DNA of 61,342 bases from CALHVX01 sp964640725 (GTDB taxonomy: Bacteria > Pseudomonadota > Gammaproteobacteria > Pseudomonadales > Azotimanducaceae), in assembly GCA_964640725.1 (NCBI GenBank), contig CAZXIJ010000025.1, forward strand, positions 1 to 61,342. The letters are read 5' to 3'. Both the position numbers and the translations under genes were made by a program. How positions within the stretch are numbered: position 1 is the first letter of the stretch; each line of letters begins with the position of its first letter. Below are positions 7,786 through 16,369 of the stretch, piece by piece. The notes beneath the pieces are model-generated. The model ran no database searches. It was not told where the DNA came from and was given only the letters and a program-made list of their open reading frames with translations.

Positions 7786-9433
7786 CACCGGCGCCGAGTC
7801 GCTGGCACGGCGTGTTCTGCGCGGTGCCAGCGTCCTGATCCTGCTGGCTGCAGGAACGTCCTGCAGCCTTGCGCCCGACCCGACCACTGCCCCGCAAGCG
7901 ACCGCGTCCGCGGACCGCCGCCCGAACATCATCTTTCTGCTGGCCGACGACCAGCGCGCCGACACCCTGTCCATCGCCGGCAACCCGCACATTCAGACGC
8001 CGAACATCGACCGTCTCGCGCAGGCCGGAGTGCGCTACCGCAATGCCTTCACGGTACAGCCGATCTGCGCGCCCAGCCGCTTCGCGCTGCTGTCAGGACA
8101 GTACGAGCGTACCAGCGGTCTGGGCTTCAACTCGCCCTACCAGGTCTCCCAGGACCAGTGGGCGCACACCTACCCGGCCCTGCTGCGGGATGCCGGCTAC
8201 CACACCGGATTTATCGGCAAGTTCGGCGTGCAGTACTACGACCTGCCCGGCGGCGGCGCCGAGCGCTTTGACTACTGGCGTGCCCACGACGGCTGGCTGC
8301 CGTTCTTTCCCAAGGAGCTTGAGAGCAACCCGGCGACAGCAATCTACCGCGGCGCTCGCAAGGACATCGTCACGGAGATCATGGGCGAGTACATCGCCGA
8401 GTTCCTGGACGGGCGCCCGCCCAATGCGCCCTTCAATCTGTCGGTCAGTTTTTCTGCGCCGCACAACTCCATCGTGTCGTCCATGCATCCCGAAGGCGCC
8501 GCGCCGGACTGCGACAGCTACGCGTGCAGGGTCATGGGCTATCCCGCCAACGGCAACCCGCGGCTGGCTGACCACCCGGTGTACGGCAGCCTGTATCGCG
8601 ATCGCCCACCGGCCATCGCCGCCGATACGGGGCGCGACCCCTACCGCTTTATTCCCAGGGGCGTGATCGACCACGAAGCGCGACACCAGTGGTACGCCTA
8701 CAACTATGATCGGGCGCTGCAGCCGGAACACCTGGTGCGCTACCACCAGACCGTCACCGGCATCGACCGGGTTGTCGGCGACCTGGTGGCCCAGCTGGAA
8801 CGCCTGGAACTGGCAGACAACACCATCATCATCTACTCCAGCGATCACGGGCTGCTGAACGGCGAGTACGGGACCGGCGGCAAGGCGCTGCTGTACGATC
8901 TGGTCGCCAAGGTGCCGCTCATCGTTTATGACCCGCGACGGCGCTCGGCGCAGAGCGAGAGGCGTGAGAGCGACGATCTGGTGCTGTCGATCGATGTGCC
9001 TGCCACGATTCTGTCCCTTGCGGGCATCGAGCCCCCAGCGCGCATGCAGGGCCAGGCCCTGGGAGACGGCCGCACGCCCCGGCGGGATGTTTTTCTGGAG
9101 AGCCTGACCGTTGCCGAAGGCAACCCTTTCATCGAGGCGACCCGCACCCGGGACTGGAAGTACGTGCGCTACATGAAGCCTAAAGGTTGTCCGTACCGGG
9201 AGGCCCATCTGGACTTCGCCGGGCAGGCACCGCTCTTCGAGCAGCTGTTCTATCTGCCGGATGACCCGGGCGAGCGCCGGAACCTGGCGAAGGTCACCGC
9301 GCACGCTGCCGTGCTGCGGGACCTGCGCGCCCGCACGGCAAGGCGCTCGGCGGAGCTGACGGCGACCGGCCGAGCCTACAAGACCGGCCTGCCGGTGCCC
9401 CGACGCCCCGCCGAAGGCGCGTACTGCTGGTGA
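7718..9433 (+). CDS. Formylglycine-dependent sulfatase, probable lipoprotein
   Basis: An alkaline-phosphatase-superfamily sulfatase that hydrolyses sulfate esters. The active-site signature CAPSR, followed by FALLSGQYERTSG (about 117-133), has the Cys that is matured to formylglycine. The N-terminal metal-binding Asp pair is in RRPNIIFLLADDQRADTLS (about 68-85), and the second metal-site region is YSSDHGLLNGEYGTGGKALLYD. The export signal VLILLAAGTSC ends in a loose lipobox, suggesting an inner- or outer-membrane lipoprotein. The start is uncertain: a TTG at 7718 lies within the TonB receptor gene (68-base overlap), and no good ATG/GTG occurs before the hydrophobic segment. The stop overlaps the next gene by four bases (GTGA). 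The substrate is unknown; no formylglycine-generating enzyme or anSME maturase gene lies nearby. Confidence 0.88.
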   Translation: MRTTPATSISPASGASKALTGSSTGAESLARRVLRGASVLILLAAGTSCSLAPDPTTAPQATASADRRPNIIFLLADDQRADTLSIAGNPHIQTPNIDRLAQAGVRYRNAFTVQPICAPSRFALLSGQYERTSGLGFNSPYQVSQDQWAHTYPALLRDAGYHTGFIGKFGVQYYDLPGGGAERFDYWRAHDGWLPFFPKELESNPATAIYRGARKDIVTEIMGEYIAEFLDGRPPNAPFNLSVSFSAPHNSIVSSMHPEGAAPDCDSYACRVMGYPANGNPRLADHPVYGSLYRDRPPAIAADTGRDPYRFIPRGVIDHEARHQWYAYNYDRALQPEHLVRYHQTVTGIDRVVGDLVAQLERLELADNTIIIYSSDHGLLNGEYGTGGKALLYDLVAKVPLIVYDPRRRSAQSERRESDDLVLSIDVPATILSLAGIEPPARMQGQALGDGRTPRRDVFLESLTVAEGNPFIEATRTRDWKYVRYMKPKGCPYREAHLDFAGQAPLFEQLFYLPDDPGERRNLAKVTAHAAVLRDLRARTARRSAELTATGRAYKTGLPVPRRPAEGAYCW

Positions 9434-10443
9434 GCCGTTCACACCCGCTACGCGCTGACGCGCTGTCCCGGCGCGGTTTCCTGATGGCCACCTCGGCGGC
9501 GCTCGCGGCCTGCGCCCAGCCCGGCACTGTCGGCCAATCAGCCGCGCCCGCCCCGGTCATCCTGGACACCGATATCGGCGACGACATCGACGACACCTGG
9601 GCTCTAATGATGCTGCTGCGCATGCCGGAGCTGGACCTGAAGCTGGCGGTCGGTGACTTTGGCAACGCGCTGTACCGCGCGCGGCTGCTGGCGAAGCTGC
9701 TCGAGGTAACCGGCCGCACGGACGTGCCGGTAGGCATCGGTCTGGGGCGCACCGACAATCGCGGGCAGCAGAGCAGCTGGCTCGGGGACTATCAGCTTGC
9801 CGACTATCCGGGCCGGGTGATCGACGACGGCGTGCAGGCCATCATCGACACGATTCACCAGTCTCCGACGCCAGTGACACTGCTCTGCCTGGGCCCGGTG
9901 CCGAACATTGCGCAGGCGCTGCGGCGAGACCCCGCGATCGCCGGCAACGCGCGGTTCGTGGGCATGTACGGATCGATCTACAAGGGCTATCTGAACAGCC
10001 CGGTGCCCGCAGCGGAGTACAACGTCAAGGTCGACCCGGCTTCTCTGCAGGCCGCTTTCGCCGCGCCCTGGGAGTGCACCATCACACCGCTCGACACCTG
10101 CGGCCAGATCGTCCTGGATGGTGCCAACTACCGCCGCCTGCACGACAGCGATGACCCCTGGCTGCGGGCGCTCATGGCCAACTACCGCGCCTGGCTCCCC
10201 GGCGCGCCGTTCGTCGACCCCAATCAGGACACGACCCGCATCAGCACGACGCTGTTCGATTCGGTCGCGGTGTACCTGGCGGCCCGGGACGACCTGCTGG
10301 TCATGGAAGAACTGCCAATCCGGGTGACGGACGACGGCTACACGGTCATCGACCGCGAACACGGGCACCGGGTCAACTGCGCGGTAGGCTGGAAAGATCA
10401 GGCGGCGTTCGAGCAATACCTGACGACAACGCTGCTGGGCTAG
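9430..10443 (+). CDS. Exported nucleoside hydrolase family protein
   Basis: A ribohydrolase-fold protein of 337 aa. The Ca2+/ribose-binding Asp cluster is DTDIGDDIDDTWAL (about 46-59), a variant of the classic DTDxGxDD with one extra residue, common in exported members. LLCLGPVPNIAQAL (about 153-166) and the segment around NVKVDPAS fit the IunH core. The N-terminus combines a twin-Arg motif (SRRGFLMA) with a lipobox (LAAC, Cys28), so Tat-dependent export as a lipoprotein is plausible. It starts with GTG overlapping the sulfatase stop, which indicates translational coupling. Its own stop is shared within CTAG with the convergent sulfotransferase gene. Probable role: N-glycosidic cleavage of a nucleoside-like compound after desulfation; the substrate is not provable here. 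Confidence 0.8.
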   Translation: MSRSHPLRADALSRRGFLMATSAALAACAQPGTVGQSAAPAPVILDTDIGDDIDDTWALMMLLRMPELDLKLAVGDFGNALYRARLLAKLLEVTGRTDVPVGIGLGRTDNRGQQSSWLGDYQLADYPGRVIDDGVQAIIDTIHQSPTPVTLLCLGPVPNIAQALRRDPAIAGNARFVGMYGSIYKGYLNSPVPAAEYNVKVDPASLQAAFAAPWECTITPLDTCGQIVLDGANYRRLHDSDDPWLRALMANYRAWLPGAPFVDPNQDTTRISTTLFDSVAVYLAARDDLLVMEELPIRVTDDGYTVIDREHGHRVNCAVGWKDQAAFEQYLTTTLLG

Positions 10444-12416
10444 CGTCGCAACGCCGGTGCCGCGTCTCCCAGAGCCTGGACCAGCGGTTCCAGCCAGGGC
10501 TCAAAGTGTCGCCACTGATCGAGACCATCGGTAAAAATTGGCTGCCGCACCTGTTCCGATGATGGCGTTCGAACACTCCGCTGCGTCTCGTAGTACCGCA
10601 GGCAGGCATCTTCGAAAGGCAGCCCGCAAAAGTCGAGCAGTCGACGCACCTGCGTCTCAAGATCTTCGACCACGTCTTCGTGCTGCATGCGCAGCACAAA
10701 GCCCGGCAGGACCTGGTCCCAGTGGTCCATCAGCGCGACGTAATCGCGGTAGTAGCGGCCCACATCGGTCAGGTCGTAGCTGAAGTCCTGCCCTTCGGCG
10801 AACAGCTGTTTGTAGCCGCTAAAACAGCACGCCATCGGCTCGCGCCGGGCATCGATGATCTTCGCGTTCGGCAGCATCAAACGGATCAGGCCGATGTGCC
10901 GAAAGTTGTTGGGCATCTTGTCGACAAAGTGCGGTGCGCCCTGCCGGTGAATGCGCGTCTCCGCCAGATACTGGGCTCCATAGCCCTGCAGCGTTTCGAG
11001 ATCCAGCTGCGCGAGCCCGTCCGGGTAACCGGCGGAGCGTCGGCGCAACCGCTGCGACAGCGACAGCACGTTCGGCAGCTCCAGCGTGCCGTCCACCTGG
11101 CTGTGAGAGGCCAGCACCTGCTCTAACAGCGTCGACCCGGCCCGGGGCAGCCCCACGATAAAGATCGGGTCGGGGGCCGGATTGCCAGAGCCGCGCATGC
11201 GGTCAAACAGCTCGGCCGTGCAAACAGCGGCAGTGGCCCGAAACTCATCTCGCATCTGGTCAGCGTCGTACCGGCTCTGGGCGCGTTTGATCGCGTTGCC
11301 CTGACGATAGGATTCAAAGGACTGCGCATAGGCGCCGCGATCTTCCAACGCTTTGGCCACGGCGAAGTGCAGATAGGTGCGGTGACCGGGGTCCGCCCCC
11401 GCCGCACCCAGCTGGCGCTGCATCGCCTGCAGGTCCTGATCATCGAAGCGGTAGGTCTTGAGGTTCGCGAGCGAGTAGTAAGCCTCCCCGTAGCCCGGAT
11501 GCCCATCGATGGCAGCCCGGTATGCTTCGATCGCGGCCGTCGTATCGCCAGCGGTCTTCAGCGCGTGCCCCCGGGTGGTCAGAGTCGTCGGATCGCCGGG
11601 CACCTGCTGTAAAACCTGATCCAGCAGCGTCAGCGCTGAGGCGTAGTCGCCCGTTTGCATGCGCTCGATCGCGCACAGAGAGCGGAACTGCGGATTCTCG
11701 GGGTCCCGGGCGAGCAACGCTTCGGCCTGCGCCAGCGCCGCAGCAAATTTTTGCCGTTTGCGGAGCACTGCAACGTAGTCCATGCGCACACGCACATCGT
11801 CCGGGGCGAACTCGACGGCGCTTTCCAGCAGGAACTCGGCATCGTCCAGCACGCCCATACGCAGACCGATGTCAGCCAGCAAGCGCATGGCTTCGACGTC
11901 TTTGGGGCGGGACTGAAGGTAGGACCGGCACAGGTGCTCCGCCTTGACCAGGCGGTTTTGCGCAATCAGCTCCATGGTGCCGATCAACGGCCGGGGCAAT
12001 CGCGCCAGCCAATCCAGCTGAGCACGCAGTCGCGCAGCTTCCGAGGCGTTGCCCTGCGTCTCGGCAATAGCGAGCAGGCCTTTGGCAGAAGCCTGCAGCG
12101 CCGGATTGCCATGCAGCGCCCGGGCGTAGGCGTCCCGGGCCCGGCCGTCATGGCCGCCCGCTCGATACAGATGGCCGAGTTCCTGATGGGCACGGGCGTG
12201 GTAAGGAACGATCGCAATGACCTGGTGCAATGTATCGATCGCGGCCTGCAGCGCGCCCCCGTAGCGGTGCACCACCGCCAGCGTATACAGCGCCTCGGGA
12301 TGGTCCGGCTGCGCCGCAAGCAGCTCGCGCAGCAATCGCTCCGCGGCCGGCAACTCGCCTTCCCCGAGCAGGCCCTGGGCCTCTGCCAGCCGAGCCTGGG
12401 CTTCCTGTTCTCTCAC
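10440..12416 (-). CDS. TPR-repeat sulfotransferase family protein
   Basis: The first 400 or so of 658 residues are tetratricopeptide repeats (for example GEGELPAAERLLRELLAAQP, then HPEALYTLAVVHRYGGALQA and further units). The C-terminal third is a PAPS-dependent sulfotransferase domain, with the 5'-phosphosulfate loop FIVGLPRAGSTLLEQVLASH at about 418 and the 3'-phosphate-binding segment ending near INARREPMAC-like IDARREPMACCFS. Such proteins transfer sulfate to proteins, peptides or saccharides. No signal peptide is seen. The GTG start follows the end of a TonB-receptor gene frame on the same strand (stop at 12454). Sitting tail-to-tail with a sulfatase operon, it puts sulfate addition and removal side by side, although a shared pathway is only a guess. 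Confidence 0.85.
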   Translation of the reverse strand: MREQEAQARLAEAQGLLGEGELPAAERLLRELLAAQPDHPEALYTLAVVHRYGGALQAAIDTLHQVIAIVPYHARAHQELGHLYRAGGHDGRARDAYARALHGNPALQASAKGLLAIAETQGNASEAARLRAQLDWLARLPRPLIGTMELIAQNRLVKAEHLCRSYLQSRPKDVEAMRLLADIGLRMGVLDDAEFLLESAVEFAPDDVRVRMDYVAVLRKRQKFAAALAQAEALLARDPENPQFRSLCAIERMQTGDYASALTLLDQVLQQVPGDPTTLTTRGHALKTAGDTTAAIEAYRAAIDGHPGYGEAYYSLANLKTYRFDDQDLQAMQRQLGAAGADPGHRTYLHFAVAKALEDRGAYAQSFESYRQGNAIKRAQSRYDADQMRDEFRATAAVCTAELFDRMRGSGNPAPDPIFIVGLPRAGSTLLEQVLASHSQVDGTLELPNVLSLSQRLRRRSAGYPDGLAQLDLETLQGYGAQYLAETRIHRQGAPHFVDKMPNNFRHIGLIRLMLPNAKIIDARREPMACCFSGYKQLFAEGQDFSYDLTDVGRYYRDYVALMDHWDQVLPGFVLRMQHEDVVEDLETQVRRLLDFCGLPFEDACLRYYETQRSVRTPSSEQVRQPIFTDGLDQWRHFEPWLEPLVQALGDAAPALRR

Positions 12417-12453
12417 GTCAGCGCCCGGTCAGTCGCGCCAGGGCGGGGCGGGG

Positions 12454-15036
12454 TTAGAACTCGAAGCGTGCACGCAGGCCAAAGGTCCGTGGGCGAGCGT
12501 AAGTGACGCGCTCCCGATCAAACACAAAGTTCCGTGCAAGCTCCGCCTGCTCATCGAACAGGTTGTCGACGAAGAACTCCGCCGACCACTGCTCGTTGCT
12601 GATGCCGAAGGTCGCGCCGGCCAGCAGCCAGCTATCCATCTCGGAGTTGTTGATGGTCACGACATCGCTCTGCGCCGACGACGAGTAAGACAGGTGCGGC
12701 ATGACGTGAACCGTACGGCCGCCGTTCAGGAACCAGGTATAGCGAGCGCTCAGATTGCCCTGAAAGCTGGGCGCAAAGGCCAGCTCATCGCCCTTGCGGA
12801 CGTCATTCGTGGGCGTCAGGACCCGGGTGATCTCCGTGTCGAGCATCGAGAACGCGCCGCTGATGGTCAGGTTCTCGGACGCGTTCCAGGTCACATCGCC
12901 TTCGATCCCGAGGATTTCCGCGTCGGCCGCGTTGTCAGAAAAGAACAGGTTGGTGATGCTCGGGTCAAAGATGGTGGTTTGCAGGTCTTCGATCTCGACA
13001 TAGAAGATGCTGCCGTTAAAGCGCAGCGTGCGGTCCAGCAGATCGAGTTTCCAGCCTGCCTCCCAGTTCACCACCTCGTCCGAATCCAGATCGAAGGGCA
13101 CCGTAAAGCCGTTTGGCCCCTGGGCGCCGCCAGGCCGGTTCAGCAGGCCAGGACGAAAGCCCTGGGACCAGGTGGCGAACAACATCGCGCTGTCGGTCGG
13201 GCGATAGCTGACGCTGAGCTTGCCGATCACACCGTCAGTCTCTGCCGATTCCGGCGCGCGCAGCGCCCCGGCCACTGCTGCCGGCGTCGCCGGATCGTCG
13301 ATGTCGGCAAGGGTAAAGGTCTGCTGGGCAGCAGGATCGCAGCTGCCCCGGAAGGTAATCTGGCCGTCGCCGTTGTACAGGTCGCTGATGTCGGTTCCGA
13401 AGGCGTTGACGTCGGTGCCGCCCGAGTTGCAGAAGGAACTGTTGGCACTGCCCTCGAAGTCGACTTCGATGTCGTACCAGCGCGCGCCCGCGGTCAGAGA
13501 CCAGGATTCGTTCAGGTCCCAGCTGACCTCGCCGAACGCCCCCAGCTGCTCATCGGTGCGGCGGACGTCGTTGCGGAAGATCACGCCTGCCGGGAACGGC
13601 CCGTCGTCGGAGCGATAGCCGGTAGTGAACGGAAAGTTGGGGGCAAAGGGCCCGAAGGGCGCTGCCGCGACAGAACCGGGATAGGTGAAGTCGTTCAGCT
13701 CGGTCAGTTCCAGGTCGCTGTAGAACACGCCACCGGTGAACCGCACGGCATGCTCTGCTGGCGTGGTGACGCGAAATTCGTGCGACCACACTTCCGTATC
13801 CGTGCGGGATTCCACAAACAGGTCCGGGGCCTGGCAGACGCCGCTGGGCGCCGCGGCGCCGGGGTAGCTGACGGACCCGTCACAGATGTAGTAAGGCAGA
13901 TACTGGCCGACAAACAGATAGTCCGTGTAGTCCACTCGCTGATCGGTCTCGCGGTCCGTAAAGGCACCGGTGTACAGCACTTCCAGCGCGCCGATGCGCC
14001 CCTCAAGGGTCCAGCTGCTGTTAACGAACTCATCTTCCATCGTGTCGTCGGAGTAGCGCTGGATCTCGAAGTCGTCCAGCTCCGGATCCGCAAAAAACAC
14101 GCCGTCAGTCTCCAGCGTCTGCTGCATGACCGAGGCCCTGAAAGTCCAGTCTTCGTTCACGTCAAAGAGCAAGCTGGCGCGCGCACCTTCGTAGGTCGCA
14201 TCGTTGACGTTGTCCTGAACCCGGGCGTTCGCCGACTGAAAGGTCACCCCGCTGAGGTCCGCCCCGGCCTGAAAGCCCGCGCGGTTGGCCGAGACGGGCT
14301 CGCCATTGGCCCGCAGAGTGCCGGCGCCCCGGAAACGTGCGCTGGAAGAGACGTCGATGGTGCCAGGCACCTGGTCGATGTAGCCGCCGCGGCGATCGCG
14401 ATAGCCCACCACCCGGACCGCTAAACGATCGTTGACGGCCAGGTTGAACATGGCTTCAAGATTCGAACCGGGATCACCATCCTCCGTAAAGGCTGTGCCA
14501 AGGCTGATCTTGCCGTAGCTTTCCGATGTGTCCGGTTGGTTGGTGATCAACCGGACATTCCCCGCCTGGGAACTGGCACCGAACAGCGTGCCCTGCGGGC
14601 CGGAGAGAACCTCGATCCGCGCCAGATCAGCGGCGTACACGTCCAGGTTGCGCCCAGGCTGCGACAGCGGCTGCTCGTCCAGATAGAACGCCACATTGGG
14701 CGCCAGCCCGGCAACGCCGGCAGTGGTCAGGTTTGGTGTGGTCGAGGCCAGACCACGAATGTAAATCGTGTTTTGACCCGGGCCGCTGCCACCGGCAGTG
14801 ATGCCGGGCAGCTGGATCAGGTAGTCCTCGAAGTTGGCAATGCCGAAATCGTCCAACGCATCTTCGGTGAGCGCCTGCACGGATACAGGCACATCCTGCA
14901 TGGACGCGCTGCGCTTGGTTGCAGTCACGACGATTTCTTCGATGGCGTAGCTGCTTTCGGCGGCCGCAGTGGCCATGCCGGTCGTCGCCATAGCCGCCAT
15001 CACGCCCTGGCTGATCTTCCGGCGTTTAAATTTCAA
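12454..15036 (-). CDS. TonB-dependent outer-membrane receptor (second)
   Basis: A second large TonB receptor of 860 aa. The chosen TTG start (15036) is six bases after AGGGGA and gives a good signal peptide, MKFKRRKISQGVMAAMATTG and onward; an ATG at 15069 would put acidic residues before it and has no ribosome site. The mature N-terminus holds the TonB box IEEIVVTATKRSASMQDVPVS, then the plug with PGITAGGSGPGQNTIYIRG and EVLSGPQGTLFGASSQAG, then the barrel, ending in GLRARFEF with a terminal Phe. The ligand is unknown. The downstream sulfotransferase gene is close (37 bases) and could be co-transcribed. Confidence 0.9.
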   Translation of the reverse strand: MKFKRRKISQGVMAAMATTGMATAAAESSYAIEEIVVTATKRSASMQDVPVSVQALTEDALDDFGIANFEDYLIQLPGITAGGSGPGQNTIYIRGLASTTPNLTTAGVAGLAPNVAFYLDEQPLSQPGRNLDVYAADLARIEVLSGPQGTLFGASSQAGNVRLITNQPDTSESYGKISLGTAFTEDGDPGSNLEAMFNLAVNDRLAVRVVGYRDRRGGYIDQVPGTIDVSSSARFRGAGTLRANGEPVSANRAGFQAGADLSGVTFQSANARVQDNVNDATYEGARASLLFDVNEDWTFRASVMQQTLETDGVFFADPELDDFEIQRYSDDTMEDEFVNSSWTLEGRIGALEVLYTGAFTDRETDQRVDYTDYLFVGQYLPYYICDGSVSYPGAAAPSGVCQAPDLFVESRTDTEVWSHEFRVTTPAEHAVRFTGGVFYSDLELTELNDFTYPGSVAAAPFGPFAPNFPFTTGYRSDDGPFPAGVIFRNDVRRTDEQLGAFGEVSWDLNESWSLTAGARWYDIEVDFEGSANSSFCNSGGTDVNAFGTDISDLYNGDGQITFRGSCDPAAQQTFTLADIDDPATPAAVAGALRAPESAETDGVIGKLSVSYRPTDSAMLFATWSQGFRPGLLNRPGGAQGPNGFTVPFDLDSDEVVNWEAGWKLDLLDRTLRFNGSIFYVEIEDLQTTIFDPSITNLFFSDNAADAEILGIEGDVTWNASENLTISGAFSMLDTEITRVLTPTNDVRKGDELAFAPSFQGNLSARYTWFLNGGRTVHVMPHLSYSSSAQSDVVTINNSEMDSWLLAGATFGISNEQWSAEFFVDNLFDEQAELARNFVFDRERVTYARPRTFGLRARFEF

Positions 15037-15357
15037 ACTAATTCCCCTTGGTTCGAAAAGTTCTGCCAAGACCTGCGGGTTCGCTGCTCGACAGCGCGGC
15101 TGGCCTTCTCTCGAGGCCGTAGGATGCGCCGCTGTTTGAGGGCTGGAAGGCCCTGCGAGGGCCGCCCAGCCTGCGCCAGCCCATTACGGACCGGCTGTTC
15201 GGGGCGCACCTTAACAGATCGAAACGGCAATTTCTCGCCATGCACCGCTAAAAAGGGCCTATAGCGTGCGTATCCTTGTTGTAGAGCCTCGCTTAGAACA
15301 GGTCCGCAAACGGGAAAGTCGGGCGTCAAGGCACATGACACGGGGTTTTCGCAGGGA

Positions 15358-15425
15358 CTTTGCGCCGGGAGGCGCCAGGGCTTTGCGCCAGGAGGCGCCA
15401 GGGCTTTGCGCCAGGAGGCGCCGGT
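15358..15425. repeat. 23-bp tandem repeat, three units
   Basis: Units start at 15358, 15381 and 15404. Each reads CTTTGCGCC(A/G)GGAGGCGCC plus a short spacer, and each contains the palindrome GGCGCC. The copies differ at only one or two positions. Confidence 0.75.
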
Positions 15426-15455
15426 CGCGGGCCCGCATTGCGGGGGCCCACGACC
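15423..15455. terminator. GC-rich hairpin downstream of the small membrane protein gene
   Basis: The arms GGTCG-C-GGGCCCGC and GCGG-GGGCCC-A-CGACC can pair around a short ATT loop. It lies 41 bases beyond the stop of the 48-aa gene on the minus strand. No T-run follows, so a terminator role is tentative. Confidence 0.4.
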
Positions 15456-15495
15456 GCTTACTGAGCGAGCGGGGGGAACTCGCCCGAGGGTGCAA

Positions 15496-15642
15496 TCAGG
15501 CGATGGTGTTCGCCGCCACGCCAATCAGGATCGCCACGATCACCATGCCGCCGATGGCCAGACCAATCTCGCGCATAATTTTCTTGTTAGCGGCCTGGTC
15601 GGCCTGCTCGCTGGGGGACAGGGGGGTCGCTTCGCTGGACAT
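15496..15642 (-). CDS. Small single-pass membrane protein, 48 aa
   Basis: The peptide begins MSSEATPLSPSEQADQ, has a short basic stretch (NKKIMRE), and ends in one hydrophobic helix, IGLAIGGMVIVAILIGVAAN. AGGAA lies six bases before the ATG, which is why this start is preferred over a longer frame. The polar N-terminus and C-terminal helix fit a tail-anchored or small regulatory membrane peptide. No family is recognised. It stands alone between a YidB-like gene and the repeat region. Confidence 0.6.
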   Translation of the reverse strand: MSSEATPLSPSEQADQAANKKIMREIGLAIGGMVIVAILIGVAANTIA

Positions 15643-15820
15643 GGTGATTCCTACTGCTCGTGAAAACGGCAGGCACCCTAAGCGACCACGCGACGGCAAG
15701 CCAGGTTGCAGTGCGCGAAATTCGCAAAAAGTGGTGCCAGGCCGAACGGGCGCGCAGATTGGCGGACTCGCCGTGAAAAGGGCGGCAGCAAAACGCTCAG
15801 AGCGTCAATCGATTGGCGTG

Positions 15821-16216
15821 CTACTTGAATAATTTGCCAGCAAGGCCGGCCAGACCACCCATCAGGTCGCCACCACTGGAGTTCTGATCGATCAGGCTGG
15901 GCAGCAGGTCAGAGAGCGCACCGCCGGCCTCATCCGTGCCGATTCCCAGCTTCTGGGCAAAATCTGCCACCTTGTCTGCGCCCAATGCACTGCTGACCTG
16001 CTCCGCAGAGACGGCTTCGTTGTCGCCGTCACCCAGCCAGGACTGGAGCGCTCCGCCCATGTCGCCACCGGCAAACTTGCCGACCAGACCGCCCAGGTCG
16101 AGATCACCGTCCTGACCACCGCCCATGAGAGATCCGAGCGCATCGCCAATGGAGCCCTCGTCGCCGCCGCCCATCTTGTCCTTCAGCATCGAGATCGCCA
16201 TGCTTTTCAGATCCAT
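15821..16216 (-). CDS. YidB-like (DUF937-type) protein
   Basis: A Gly/Asp-rich protein of 131 aa: LGSLMGGGQDGDLDLGGLVG, then a repeat-like LQSWLGDGDNEAVSAEQVSS ALGADKVADFAQKLG block, then a DLLPSLIDQNSSGGDLMGG tail. The segment SWLGxGxNxxVSxxQ followed by LGxxxVxxxAxxxG is characteristic of YidB/DUF937 proteins, whose biochemical role is not established. AGGAGA is seven bases before the chosen ATG (MDLKSM). There is no signal peptide. It is likely monocistronic. Confidence 0.75.
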   Translation of the reverse strand: MDLKSMAISMLKDKMGGGDEGSIGDALGSLMGGGQDGDLDLGGLVGKFAGGDMGGALQSWLGDGDNEAVSAEQVSSALGADKVADFAQKLGIGTDEAGGALSDLLPSLIDQNSSGGDLMGGLAGLAGKLFK

Positions 16217-16369
16217 CTCATCATTCTCCTGTTCGGGTAGGGATCGGCGCACTCCGCCGCGAGTGCCCGATGATAGCGCACGACCCAGCGACACTTTGTC
16301 AAAACCTGGAAAAATGACGATCACCGCGGCTCGCCATGGGCCGCGCCCGGTCGGCCGGCGCCCACGCAG

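Larger units (their letters stand above)
15037..15495. other. Intergenic region with repeats and a hairpin
   Basis: These 459 bases contain no convincing gene. They hold the promoter side of the second TonB receptor, three 23-bp tandem repeats, and a long GC-rich hairpin near the end of the small membrane protein gene. Confidence 0.55.

Noticed and set aside
5908..7992. A 694-codon open frame on the minus strand
   Set aside because: Antisense to the TonB receptor and the sulfatase start; low-complexity Val/Ala/Gly/Arg composition and no domain.
12694..14424. A 576-codon open frame on the plus strand
   Set aside because: Antisense to the second TonB receptor, which has full plug and barrel motifs in the other direction.
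15358..15425. CRISPR array
   Set aside because: The units are contiguous without unique spacers and no cas genes occur.
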